Shown piece after piece: positions 1 through 7,699 of a stretch of 11,757 nucleotides of DNA (the first letter of the stretch is position 1; each line of letters starts with the position of its first letter). The notes below the pieces were generated by a model that saw only the letters and a program-made list of their open reading frames with translations, was not told the DNA's origin and made no database searches. Made by a program: the position numbers and the translations under genes. The DNA lies in contig JANXWW010000330.1 in the NCBI GenBank assembly GCA_025350945.1, positions 1-11,757 of the forward strand. Direction: 5' to 3'. This DNA comes from Burkholderiales bacterium (GTDB lineage Bacteria; Pseudomonadota; Gammaproteobacteria; Burkholderiales; Usitatibacteraceae).

Positions 1-728
1 TCGGTGGGCAGACCTATGTTGATGCGCTAAATGAAACCAATGCAGACGGTCTTTTTCGCCATGCGCGCGAGACCCTGATTAAATGGCAATTGGCATCACA
101 ACCCAATGTGCTGCCTTTGTGCGACGCGACTTTTTTGCAGCGCGAATTAAATTACTTTTTGGACAACTTCATCACCCGGCACTTGGGTCTTACGCTGACA
201 CCCGTGCAGAAAGAATCACTGACGGGCGTTTTCAATGTCATCGTAAAAGCCAATCTCGCACAGGCGAATGTTTATGTTCATCGCGATTATGTGCTCGCGA
301 ATTTGGTGGCGGGTGAACCTGAGCCAGGCTTGTTGGGTTTTCAAGGCGCGATGTTTGGTGCAATCAGCTACGACATTGCCTCACTCTACAAAGATGTATA
401 CATTACCTGCGATGAGGAGCGTGTGCTGGACGGCACGATTCGCTATTGGGAAAGCGCGAAAAAAGCGGATTTGCCTGTGCCTGCTGATTTCGGCGATTTT
501 TATCGCGATGCGGAATGGATGGGGCTTCAGCGGCACTTAACATTGATGGGAACGCTGGTGACATCTGGCGAAGGTGCTGCGCTGAAATATTCTGATGAAA
601 TTCCACGTCTGGTGCGCTATGTGCGAAAAGTGGGCGAACGTTATACCGCGCTGTTTCCGTTGATTCGCCTGTTCGACAAACTCAACATCAACGATGGTGT
701 CGCACGCACGGTGGGCATCAGTTTTTAG
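1..728 (+). CDS. amgK: AmgK-like amino-sugar kinase (APH fold), 5' truncated by the window edge, possibly inactive
   Basis: The frame is open from position 3 to the TAG at 726-728, so only about the last 241 residues are visible and the true start lies upstream. The family (aminoglycoside phosphotransferase fold) phosphorylates the anomeric carbon of N-acetylmuramate or N-acetylglucosamine in the cytoplasm, for peptidoglycan recycling. Recognition rests on the catalytic-loop motif HRDYVLANL (His codon at 279), the SYDIASLYKD segment and a C-terminal WMGLQRHL motif, all typical of AmgK. The catalytic-loop Asp (285-287) and Asn (300-302) are kept. However, the family's DFQDA metal-binding motif reads GFQGA, with Gly codons at 336-338 and 345-347, so both Asp residues are gone. 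The partner gene murU does not follow. Family assignment is secure; catalytic competence is doubtful. Confidence 0.85.
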   Translation, partial: GGQTYVDALNETNADGLFRHARETLIKWQLASQPNVLPLCDATFLQRELNYFLDNFITRHLGLTLTPVQKESLTGVFNVIVKANLAQANVYVHRDYVLANLVAGEPEPGLLGFQGAMFGAISYDIASLYKDVYITCDEERVLDGTIRYWESAKKADLPVPADFGDFYRDAEWMGLQRHLTLMGTLVTSGEGAALKYSDEIPRLVRYVRKVGERYTALFPLIRLFDKLNINDGVARTVGISF

Positions 729-820
729 AACAACGCCCGGCAGCGGGTTACGCTTCAGCCCCACCCCCCATCCCGAATAGCCGTAAACTAATTAATTGTA
801 AGCAAATTGCGAGACCAAAC

Positions 821-2155
821 ATGAAACGCGAACAGATACCGATCCCGGTCACACTTCCCGACATTAAAGCCCACGCCAAACGCCGCGCACGACTGGCAAA
901 ATTGCTTGGCGAGGGGCTGATGCTGCTGCCCACTTCGCATGAGCAAACGCGCAACGCGGATGCGCATTACGACTTTCGCTGGGACAGCTATTTTTATTAT
1001 CTGACCGGTTTTCGCGAGCCAGAAGCGGTGATCGCGATTACGCTGGGAAAAAAACCGCGACACATTTTATTTTGCCGCGATAAAAATATGGAACGCGAAA
1101 TTTGGGACGGTTTCCGCTTTGGCCCCATGATGGCGAAAGAAGTTTTTTCATTCGATGAAGCCTATTCGATCAGAGAGCTTGAGGCCATGATCCCGGATCT
1201 CATGACCAACTGTGACGTGGTACATACGCCGCTGGGTGCCGACCCCGAGTGGGATCAAACGATTGCGCGCTGGATAAATATTGTTCGCTCCAAAGTGCGG
1301 ACGGGCGTGACAGCTCCTGTTGAATTGCGCGATGTGCGTCATCCGATCAACGCTATGCGTTTGCTTAAAGATGAAGTTGAAATCGACATCATGGCACGCG
1401 CGGGAAAAATTTCATCTGATGCGCATCGTCGCGCGATGAAATTCGCCAAACCGGGCATGTTTGAATATCAGGTTGAAGCCGAAATTTTGCATGAATTTAT
1501 CACCCGAGGTGCCCGTCAGGCGGCTTACGGCAGCATTGTTGCGACGGGTGCGAATGCTTGTGTATTGCACTATCGCGAAAATTCCGCACCGCTGAAAAAA
1601 GGCGATTTGCTATTGATTGATGCAGGGTGCGAGCTGGAAAGCTACGCCGCCGATATTACCCGCACTTTCCCCGTTGCAGCAAAATTCAGCGGCCCACAAC
1701 GCGATGTTTACGAGCTTGTGCTGGAAAGCCAGTTGGCGTGCATCAAGGTCGTCAAACCGGGCGTGCCGTTTCAGAAATATCATGATGTCGCTGTGCAAGT
1801 ATTGGCGCAGGGTTTGATCGACATGAAACTTTGCAAAGGCAGTCTCGACAAAGTGATTGAGACCGAATCGTACAAGCAGTTTTACATGCATCGTGCAGGC
1901 CATTGGTTGGGTCTGGATGTGCATGATGCGGGCGACTACAAACATCAGGGCAAATCGGTAAAGCTCGAAGCGGGCATGGTGTTGACGGTGGAGCCCGGGC
2001 TGTACATTCGTCCGGCGGATAATGTGCCGAAGCACTTTTGGGATATCGGTGTGCGTATTGAGGACGATGTGCTGGTAACCAAAACCGGCAATAAAGTGTT
2101 GACGGCAAGCTGTCCAAAATTGGTTAAAGACATTGAAGCACTCACCGCGCCATAA
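821..2155 (+). CDS. pepP: Xaa-Pro aminopeptidase P (peptidase M24B)
   Basis: A 444-residue cytoplasmic metallopeptidase that removes the N-terminal residue from peptides with proline at position two. It has an N-terminal aminopeptidase P domain (about residues 5-140) with the DFRWDSYFYYLTGF segment, then a pita-bread catalytic domain. The five expected metal ligands are all present: D267 in LLIDAGC, D278 in ADITRTF, H361 in GHWLGLDVHD, E391 in VEPGLY and E414 in VRIEDD. Their spacing matches that of E. coli PepP as I recall it. Length is normal for the family. The ATG at 821 lacks a strong Shine-Dalgarno sequence but gives the usual N-terminus. It is the first gene of a block continuing into ubiH 9 nt downstream, the same order as pepP-ubiH-ubiI in E. 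coli. Confidence 0.95.
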   Translation: MKREQIPIPVTLPDIKAHAKRRARLAKLLGEGLMLLPTSHEQTRNADAHYDFRWDSYFYYLTGFREPEAVIAITLGKKPRHILFCRDKNMEREIWDGFRFGPMMAKEVFSFDEAYSIRELEAMIPDLMTNCDVVHTPLGADPEWDQTIARWINIVRSKVRTGVTAPVELRDVRHPINAMRLLKDEVEIDIMARAGKISSDAHRRAMKFAKPGMFEYQVEAEILHEFITRGARQAAYGSIVATGANACVLHYRENSAPLKKGDLLLIDAGCELESYAADITRTFPVAAKFSGPQRDVYELVLESQLACIKVVKPGVPFQKYHDVAVQVLAQGLIDMKLCKGSLDKVIETESYKQFYMHRAGHWLGLDVHDAGDYKHQGKSVKLEAGMVLTVEPGLYIRPADNVPKHFWDIGVRIEDDVLVTKTGNKVLTASCPKLVKDIEALTAP

Positions 2156-2164
2156 AAATACTCA

Positions 2165-3298
2165 ATGAAAATTCTTGTCATCGGTGCCGGGCCTGTCGGC
2201 GCAACCTTCGCCCTGCTGGCAGCGAATGAGGGATTGCGCGTGACCATGCTGGAGGCACGCGAAGGGCCCTCGCGCGAGGCGCGTACCCTGGCGTTATCGC
2301 ACGGCAGCCGCAATGTACTGGCACAGGCGGGCGCGTGGAGCGAGGCCTTGCGCGCGACTGAAATCCACACGATTCATACCTCACAAAAAGCAGGCTTTGG
2401 TCGCACCGTAATTTCGCGCGGAGATGGCGGCGTGCCTGCGCTGGGCTACGTGCTGACCTATGCGGATTTGCAGACGGTGCTTGATGCGCAATTGATTACG
2501 GCGAATGTTGCGGTCGAGCGCGGCGCAATCGTTTCGGCTATCGATGACAGTGATGCATGTGCCACCGTTACTTACACAAAAAACGGTGCCGAAAATCAAG
2601 TTGATGCCGACGTGGTGGTGATGGCGGATGGTGGTGCAAATTTAAGCCGTGTGCCCGCCATCACGATCACTGAAAAAGACTACGGCCAAGCCGCACTGCT
2701 CGGCCATATTGAAACCGATACCCCACATCAACATCGTGCGTTTGAGCGCTTCACGGGTGATGGCCCGGCGGCACTGCTGCCGAAGCATGGCGCAAATGAG
2801 TTTTCACTTGTTTGGGTGGCAAATCCTGACAAGATTGAATCGCTTAAGGCACTTGACGATGCCACTTTTTGCGCCGCATTCCAAGAGCATTTTGGTTATC
2901 GTGCAGGAAAGTTTTTATCCGTGTCACAGCGTCGCTCGTACCCTTTAAAATTGCGTACCGTGGCATCCCCCGTTGCCGGCCATGTGGCGGTGATTGGCAA
3001 TGCGGCGCAGGCGTTGCATCCGGTTGCGGGCCAGGGATTTAATTTGGGTTTGCGCGATGCGGCAGCGCTGGTGAAATCACTCCGTGCTGGGGGTGGGGAT
3101 GCGCTAACGTCTTACGCTGCTTCGCGTTCGCGCGATGTAGAACGCAGCGTCGGCTTTACCGATTTTCTGGTGTCGGCGTTTTCGAACGATCATGCGCTGG
3201 CAAAAATCCCGCGCGGGCTGGGTTTGGCGGCAATTGATATGTTGCCGTTTGCGCGTAAAGCCCTGGCGAAGCGGATGTTGTTTGGAGCACGGCGGTGA
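2165..3298 (+). CDS. ubiH: UbiH-type FAD-dependent ubiquinone-biosynthesis hydroxylase
   Basis: A 377-residue flavoprotein monooxygenase predicted to hydroxylate the aromatic ring of a ubiquinone precursor. Visible motifs are the N-terminal FAD-binding GAGPVG (residues 7-12) with the acidic residue E30 at the end of the second strand, ADGG at 154-157, and a C-terminal FAD ribose-binding segment at 277-298 reading GNAAQALHP then GQGFNLGLRD. The GNAAQ variant, rather than GDAAH, is typical of UbiH itself, which supports this assignment over UbiI or UbiF. The ATG lies 9 nt after the pepP stop, and its TGA overlaps the GTG start of the next hydroxylase, so the two are probably translationally coupled. 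The exact ring position hydroxylated cannot be read from sequence. Confidence 0.9.
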   Translation: MKILVIGAGPVGATFALLAANEGLRVTMLEAREGPSREARTLALSHGSRNVLAQAGAWSEALRATEIHTIHTSQKAGFGRTVISRGDGGVPALGYVLTYADLQTVLDAQLITANVAVERGAIVSAIDDSDACATVTYTKNGAENQVDADVVVMADGGANLSRVPAITITEKDYGQAALLGHIETDTPHQHRAFERFTGDGPAALLPKHGANEFSLVWVANPDKIESLKALDDATFCAAFQEHFGYRAGKFLSVSQRRSYPLKLRTVASPVAGHVAVIGNAAQALHPVAGQGFNLGLRDAAALVKSLRAGGGDALTSYAASRSRDVERSVGFTDFLVSAFSNDHALAKIPRGLGLAAIDMLPFARKALAKRMLFGARR

Positions 3299-4473
3299 AA
3301 TCAAAAATTGTTGTTGTCGGCGCGGGCCCGGTCGGGCTTGCCTTTGCCCTCGGTGCAGCGGCGTTACGCAACACAGAAGTCACGTTAATTGAACGGCAAA
3401 CTCTTTCACTGGCGCGGACCTCCGAGCATTTTGATACGAGAGTGTATGCACTGTCGCCCGGCTCAAAAATTTTTTTGTCACACCTTAACGTGTGGCAAAA
3501 ACTACCCGCCGCGCGCGTGACCGATGTGGACGCCATGCAAGTGTGGGGCGACGATTTGGCGAACGAGAGTCAGATTAAATTCGAAGAAAACGTGGCAGTT
3601 GCGCACATTGTTGAACATGCCGCCCTGATGAATGCGCTCATCGACTCGCTGCAAACGCGCGACAACATTCGCGTCGTTACCAATACTTCAGTTAGTGCAA
3701 TTTCAGATCTTCAAACACCTCGCCAACTCACGCTGTCCAATGGCATCGAAATGACTGCTGACCTTATCGTCGGTGCAGACGGCGCGCGCTCGGCGACTCG
3801 CGATCTCGCTGGTATCACGGCCAAGAAATTTGACTACGAAAGCGATGGCATCGTCGCCAATTTTCACATCGAGAAACCGCACGGCAATGTGGCGCGGCAG
3901 TGGTTTTCAGGTGATAGTGTGAGCGGCAAAAGCATATTGGCCTATTTGCCGTTACCGAATCAGCAAATTTCCATCGTGTGGTCGGTGGCAAAAATTCATG
4001 CTAATGGATTGCTGGCACTCAATGCAGAAGCATTCGCAAGTGCTACCGCCGAAGCGGGCCAGCATGCGCTCGGCAAGCTCACGCCCGCCTCAAAAGTGGC
4101 TCGCATAAGTCTGCAAAAACTGACAGCGCGCGATTGGGTGCAGCCAGGCCTTGCGTTGATTGGTGATGCCGCACATGCGATTCATCCCATGGCAGGGCAG
4201 GGGGCTAATTTGGGATTTGCTGATTCGCGTGTACTGCTGGGTGCACTGCAAAATCGTTCCGCGCTTTCAGTCATGGGCGATAGGCGCGTGTTGCGCGGCT
4301 ATGAGCGGGCGCGGCGCGAAGACGCGGCATCGATGGGTGCGGCCACACACGGCCTGCGGGCGCTGTATTTAAGTGACGCTGCCATCGCCAAACGCGTCCG
4401 GAATCAGGGCTTAAACGTATTAAACCGGATGCCGCTGGTCAAAGCGTTGGTGATGAACCATGCGATGAAATAG
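3295..4473 (+). CDS. ubiI: Second UbiH/UbiI/VisC-family FAD-dependent hydroxylase
   Basis: A 392-residue paralog of the preceding gene, starting with GTG inside a GTGA overlap with the ubiH stop. Motifs are GAGPVG (9-14), DTRVYALSPGS (47-57, the family's substrate-side segment), GADGARS (160-166) and GDAAHAIHPMAGQGANLG (290-307). The GDAAH version, in contrast to GNAAQ in the upstream gene, fits UbiI/UbiF/VisC-type enzymes, and the order pepP-ubiH-ubiI matches E. coli. Ubiquinone synthesis needs hydroxylation at three ring positions, and different proteobacteria combine different members of this family. Placing this one as the C5 hydroxylase UbiI is therefore inferred from position, not proven. 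It is probably soluble or loosely associated with the Ubi complex. Confidence 0.82.
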   Translation: MKSKIVVVGAGPVGLAFALGAAALRNTEVTLIERQTLSLARTSEHFDTRVYALSPGSKIFLSHLNVWQKLPAARVTDVDAMQVWGDDLANESQIKFEENVAVAHIVEHAALMNALIDSLQTRDNIRVVTNTSVSAISDLQTPRQLTLSNGIEMTADLIVGADGARSATRDLAGITAKKFDYESDGIVANFHIEKPHGNVARQWFSGDSVSGKSILAYLPLPNQQISIVWSVAKIHANGLLALNAEAFASATAEAGQHALGKLTPASKVARISLQKLTARDWVQPGLALIGDAAHAIHPMAGQGANLGFADSRVLLGALQNRSALSVMGDRRVLRGYERARREDAASMGAATHGLRALYLSDAAIAKRVRNQGLNVLNRMPLVKALVMNHAMK

Positions 4474-4565
4474 CGTCACAACCATCTGTCCGGGATTTTC
4501 GGCCAGATAAACCGAGATTCCCATGGAACTAAGGCAATCGGTCATACTCTAATAACACATGCGTA

Positions 4566-4578
4566 AAAAGGATCTCTC
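4566..4578 (+). promoter_or_regulatory. Ribosome binding site of dsbC
   Basis: AAGGA at 4568-4572 lies 6 nt before the GTG at 4579. An in-frame TAA at 4564-4566 leaves no start further upstream, so this site fixes the unusual GTG start of dsbC. Confidence 0.7.
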
Positions 4579-5328
4579 GTGAACTATTTCAACCGTATTT
4601 CCCTGTTTTCTGTGTTCGCCGGTGCAGCACTGTTGGCGGCCTCGCTGGTGGCAATCGCTAATCCTGATGTCGTGAAAAAAGACATTGAGAAAAAATTTCC
4701 CGATATCAAAGTCGAGAAAGTGACCAAAACCAATTTCGGCGGCCTGTATGAAATTTATGCCAATAACGAAATTTTTTACACCGATGAAAAAACCACTTTT
4801 CTGGTGTTGGGCAGTATTCTCGATACGCAAACGCGCACCAACGTAAGCGAAGCGCGTCTGGCAAAGTTGAACGTCATCAAATTTGATGAGCTGCCGTTCG
4901 ATCAGGCCATTAAGCTGGTACGCGGCAATGGCGCGCGGCGCGTGGCGATTTTTGAAGATCCGAATTGCGGCTACTGCAAAAAATTTGAGCAGGATTTAAA
5001 CACGATTGACAATATCACTGCCTATATTTTTCCGTACCCGATTTTGGCCCCGGATTCGATGGATAAATCCAAGGCGATTTGGTGCGCACCGGATAAGTTA
5101 AAGGCATGGCAAGACACGATGTTGCGTGGCACCCCGCCGACCAACAAAGGCACATGTGATAACCCCATTGAAAAGAATGTGGCACTGGGGCAAAAATTTC
5201 GTATCAACGGTATTCCCGTAACGTTTTTTGAAGATGGCGAGCGCGTTGCTGGGGCTGTGCCGAAAGCCACTTTCGAGGCTAAGCTGGTTGCTAGTGAAAA
5301 ATCGAGCGCAAAAGTCAGTTTGAAGTAA
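4579..5328 (+). CDS. dsbC: Periplasmic thiol:disulfide interchange protein DsbC
   Basis: A 249-residue protein starting at GTG behind a good ribosome binding site. Residues 1 to about 28 form a Sec signal peptide with a hydrophobic core ending in SLVAIA. Residues about 29-95 match the DsbC dimerisation domain, and the thioredoxin-fold domain follows with the catalytic C130-G-Y-C133. C169 and C193 form the second Cys pair typical of DsbC. The protein should isomerise wrong disulfides in the periplasm and be kept reduced by DsbD. One oddity is the residue before the cis-proline: Ile (GIP, P213), where E. coli DsbC has Thr. It follows the ubiquinone genes after 105 nt and ends just before a hairpin terminator, so it is probably the last gene of the block or a separate unit. 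Confidence 0.93.
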   Translation: MNYFNRISLFSVFAGAALLAASLVAIANPDVVKKDIEKKFPDIKVEKVTKTNFGGLYEIYANNEIFYTDEKTTFLVLGSILDTQTRTNVSEARLAKLNVIKFDELPFDQAIKLVRGNGARRVAIFEDPNCGYCKKFEQDLNTIDNITAYIFPYPILAPDSMDKSKAIWCAPDKLKAWQDTMLRGTPPTNKGTCDNPIEKNVALGQKFRINGIPVTFFEDGERVAGAVPKATFEAKLVASEKSSAKVSLK

Positions 5329-5348
5329 ATTCTGAATGCAGGCATTGA

Positions 5349-5381
5349 AAAGGGCACTAGTGGTGCCCTTTTTTTATTTTT
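5349..5381 (+). terminator. Rho-independent terminator of dsbC, probably bidirectional
   Basis: The stem is GGGCAC (5352-5357) and GTGCCC (5363-5368) with a 5-nt TAGTG loop, extended by three A-T pairs to 9 bp (5349-5371). It is followed by a T run at 5369-5375 and more T's to 5381. Read on the minus strand, the same hairpin is followed by TTTT, so it could also end the opposing mltA-MAPEG transcript, whose last gene stops at 5409. Confidence 0.88.
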
Positions 5382-5408
5382 GGCTTTTAAAAATCAAACC
5401 CAAAAAAA

Positions 5409-5792
5409 TTAAATCCCGGCAACACCCGCTGTGATAAATAGCGCCACCGTTGCGGCAAATCCCACCATCCAGACGAGCGAACGCAGCGACGCTTTATCAG
5501 TGATGTAGCACCAGATATAGATAATGCGCGCGATAACAAATAAAACAGCCAGTCCATCAATGATTGCGTGAGGAGCCTTGACCATTGAGGCGATGATCAC
5601 GGCAGCGGCGAAGAAGGGAAACGCCTCAAAGCTATTGAGATGCGCCGCGTAGGCACGCTTTTTTGAACCTTCCTGACGTGCCAACCAATCACGTGGTGCC
5701 TTGTTGTCGTAGCGCTTGTCCCACTTGGCAATGCCAACCGTCACCAGCGGCATCGAACCGGCAATCAATACACACCAAAACGCGATAGTCAT
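5409..5792 (-). CDS. MAPEG-family integral membrane protein
   Basis: A 127-residue protein with about four hydrophobic segments: roughly residues 4-20, 57-70, 76-95 and 106-124. The segment AHLNSFEAFPFF, with its conserved Asn and Glu, and the downstream ARIIYIWCYI region are typical of the MAPEG family (membrane-associated eicosanoid and glutathione metabolism proteins). Bacterial members of this size sit in the inner membrane and mostly lack known substrates. Glutathione-dependent chemistry is possible but cannot be shown from sequence. Its ATG overlaps the mltA TGA as ATGA (5789-5792), so it is translationally coupled as the second gene of a minus-strand pair. Confidence 0.88.
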   Translation of the reverse strand: MTIAFWCVLIAGSMPLVTVGIAKWDKRYDNKAPRDWLARQEGSKKRAYAAHLNSFEAFPFFAAAVIIASMVKAPHAIIDGLAVLFVIARIIYIWCYITDKASLRSLVWMVGFAATVALFITAGVAGI

Positions 5793-7135
5793 TTTTGTTC
5801 GGCTTTCGTTGGTGTTGCATTGGAAGTCGTTGCGGGAGGTGGTGTTTGAATTGTATTCGGATCATAGCCGCGCGGCAGCAACACCCACATGCGGCCCTGC
5901 TGCTTCATGCGCCCCGCTTGGCTGCCGGCGGCATCGCCAAAACCCCAATAAAAATCTGCCCGCACCGCGCCATTGATAGCACCACCCGTATCTTGCGCCA
6001 CCATCAGACGATTTAGCGGTCGCTCGGTCGCCGGAAATGTCGTCGCCAAATAAACTGGCACGCCCATCGGGATCACCCGCTGATCCACGGCAATCGAGCG
6101 CTCCGCAGTGAGTGGCGCGCCCAGCGTGCCAATCGGACCAGTCAAATCATTTGGCAACTCTTTGAAAAAAACATAGCTGGGATTGCCGTTCATGAATTGC
6201 TGCACTTTTTGCGGATTGCGCCGTGCCCATTCTTTAATGCCCTGCATGGAGGCGCGCTCCAGCTTGATTTCGCCGCGACGAATCAGCAAGCCGCCGAGCG
6301 AGCGAAACGGGTGCCCGTTTTGATTCGCGTAACCAACACGAATACGTGAACCATCGGGCAATTGAATTTGGCCTGAGCCCTGAATCTGCAAAAAAAACGA
6401 CTCAATCGGATCATCCACCCACGCGATTTCCAGGCCTTGCAGCGGGGGCTGATCGGTTTCGATATTGCCGCGATCCAGATACGGTACGAGTTTGTTGCCG
6501 ACCAATCTGCCGCGCAGGCGACGATTTTTGAAATCAGGATAAACATCCGCCAAATCGACCGTAATCAAATCCTGCGGCGAGGCATAAATCGGATAACGAA
6601 ACTCCGCAGTGCGCATACGGCTGCCGCGCAGCAAGGGCTCGTAATAGCCCGTGACCACGCCAGTGTCTGATTCATCTGCATTGATGGCGTGAAAGGGCTC
6701 AAATTCGGCTTCAAAGAAACGGGTGACGGATGCTACGGAACGCGATTTAAGCTTAGCGCCGGTAATGCAAACTTTGGCCCATACCGGCTGCGAATTTAAC
6801 GTGGGACAACCTTGCAAAAACGCATCCAGCGCTAACGTCACGTCGTCGTTGCCCCAACCAGGCAATGCGCTGAAGGTGGTGCGCTCCAGGCGGCCACGTG
6901 GAATTTCTGGCGTCGCCGGAACGGGCTCGGTGATCGGTGCCAGCGCTGTGGGTGCTGCTGCCGTGGTGCAAACCGCGCAGACAGCGCACGGCGCGCACTG
7001 TGGTGCGGGTGTCGGCGTAACAACAGTCACAGTCGGCGGCGGCGGCGATGCGCATGTTGCCAACAGCATTACTGCGATTAACGAAAAAAATAAATTGGCC
7101 GCGCGGGGAAAGCTAACAACATTGAGAAATTTCAT
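5789..7135 (-). CDS. mltA: Membrane-bound lytic murein transglycosylase A
   Basis: I chose the ATG at 7135 (448 residues) over a TTG 18 nt further upstream because it gives a clean lipoprotein signal: positive N-terminus, hydrophobic stretch at 14-26 and lipobox LLATC with C28. Thr at position -1 of the lipobox is unusual. MltA cleaves peptidoglycan glycan strands non-hydrolytically, forming 1,6-anhydro-MurNAc, and is anchored in the outer membrane. Family marks are VTGYYEP (161-167), the LQIQGSGQIQLPDG segment (249-262) and the C-terminal 3D domain with QDTGGAI (D382) and RADFYWG. D394 in RADFYWG corresponds to the catalytic Asp of E. coli MltA. A Pro/Thr-rich linker (about 31-80) contains four cysteines spaced CxxCxxCxxC at 47-56. 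The chemistry supplies substrates for the recycling route that AmgK belongs to. Confidence 0.95.
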   Translation of the reverse strand: MKFLNVVSFPRAANLFFSLIAVMLLATCASPPPPTVTVVTPTPAPQCAPCAVCAVCTTAAAPTALAPITEPVPATPEIPRGRLERTTFSALPGWGNDDVTLALDAFLQGCPTLNSQPVWAKVCITGAKLKSRSVASVTRFFEAEFEPFHAINADESDTGVVTGYYEPLLRGSRMRTAEFRYPIYASPQDLITVDLADVYPDFKNRRLRGRLVGNKLVPYLDRGNIETDQPPLQGLEIAWVDDPIESFFLQIQGSGQIQLPDGSRIRVGYANQNGHPFRSLGGLLIRRGEIKLERASMQGIKEWARRNPQKVQQFMNGNPSYVFFKELPNDLTGPIGTLGAPLTAERSIAVDQRVIPMGVPVYLATTFPATERPLNRLMVAQDTGGAINGAVRADFYWGFGDAAGSQAGRMKQQGRMWVLLPRGYDPNTIQTPPPATTSNATPTKAEQK

Positions 7136-7144
7136 ATTGTCACG

Positions 7145-7173
7145 AGTATACAATTGCAGACTGGCAATGACGA
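7145..7173 (-). promoter_or_regulatory. Candidate sigma-70-type promoter for mltA
   Basis: On the minus strand, TATACT (7150-7145) is preceded at exactly 17 nt by TCGTCA (7173-7168). The -10 box ends 9 nt before the mltA ATG, so the transcript would have almost no leader. No Shine-Dalgarno sequence is visible. The -35 match is only 4 of 6, so this is a weak call. Confidence 0.4.
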
Positions 7174-7193
7174 TTTAACGCAGGAGCAGCAAC

Positions 7194-7319
7194 ATGTTTT
7201 GGGTATTTTTGAATGTATTTTTGGCATTTGGCATCGGCATTTTTATTGTCTGGTGGAGCCTGCCCGGAAAGAAAAAAACGTCTAAATCTTTGCCACCGCC
7301 GGATGACAAGAGCGACTAA
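7194..7319 (+). CDS. Small single-pass membrane protein, 41 residues, unknown function
   Basis: ATG at 7194 follows AGGAG (7182-7186) at 7 nt, the best ribosome binding site in this part of the window. The product has a hydrophobic N-terminal segment (about residues 2-23, rich in Phe, Ile and Trp, ending VWWSLPG). A lysine patch (KKK) follows, then a short polar tail with PPPDD, which suggests one membrane helix with the tail in the cytoplasm. It lies between divergent mltA and convergent apaG. Its TAA (7317-7319) overlaps the apaG TAG on the other strand, so the two genes collide tail to tail. The ribosome binding site and protein-like composition argue that it is real. I do not recognise the family. 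Confidence 0.68.
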   Translation: MFWVFLNVFLAFGIGIFIVWWSLPGKKKTSKSLPPPDDKSD

Positions 7320-7699
7320 TGCAATACTCGCGGCACGGATAACGGGAATTCAGGCACCACCGCATCAAATTTCACGCCATCTTCTGCCACCATTTGATAG
7401 GTGCCACGCATCGTGCCGACAATGGTGTTGATTGATGAGCCCGAGGTGTATTCAAAATGCTGGCCTGGCTTTAATACCGGCTGCTCGCCCACCACGCCCA
7501 TGCCGCGCACTTCCTGCACCTGATTATCGGCGTCCGTGATGATCCAGTGGCGGCTAATCACCTGCGCGGGTATCTGGCCTGTGTTCTCGATACGAATCGT
7601 ATAGGCGAACACATATTGATCGTTTTCCTCGTCCGATTGATCGGGCAGAAAAAATGATTGTGCGGTTACTTTAATGTCGTATTTTTTAGCTTCACTCAT
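7316..7699 (-). CDS. apaG: ApaG domain protein
   Basis: A 127-residue protein matching ApaG along its full length. It has an N-terminal KYDIKVTAQSFF strand region, the YVFAYTIRIENTG segment, WIITDADN, EVRGMGVVGEQP, PGQHFEYTSGSS and a C-terminal GTYQMV strand. ApaG folds as an immunoglobulin or fibronectin-like beta-sandwich. Its biochemical role is unsettled; in Enterobacteria the gene sits with apaH and is linked to cobalt and magnesium phenotypes. Placement near rpe and gph is one I associate with Betaproteobacteria. The gene is divergent from the 7810 gene across about 110 nt. It has no clear Shine-Dalgarno sequence at its ATG. Confidence 0.95.
   Translation of the reverse strand: MSEAKKYDIKVTAQSFFLPDQSDEENDQYVFAYTIRIENTGQIPAQVISRHWIITDADNQVQEVRGMGVVGEQPVLKPGQHFEYTSGSSINTIVGTMRGTYQMVAEDGVKFDAVVPEFPLSVPRVLH

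Noticed and set aside
90..728. Start of the kinase at the TTG at 90
   Set aside because: The frame is open with protein-like sequence upstream to position 3, and the family needs an N-terminal lobe, so this is a truncated gene and not a 212-residue one.
735..752. Possible terminator after the kinase (CCCG-gcag-CGGG)
   Set aside because: The stem is only 4-5 bp and no T run follows, so it does not meet the pattern of an intrinsic terminator.
1610..2035. 141-residue minus-strand open frame across pepP
   Set aside because: It lies wholly inside the well-supported pepP catalytic domain, has no recognisable domain or ribosome binding site, and its composition (His, Arg and Cys rich) is that of an antisense shadow.
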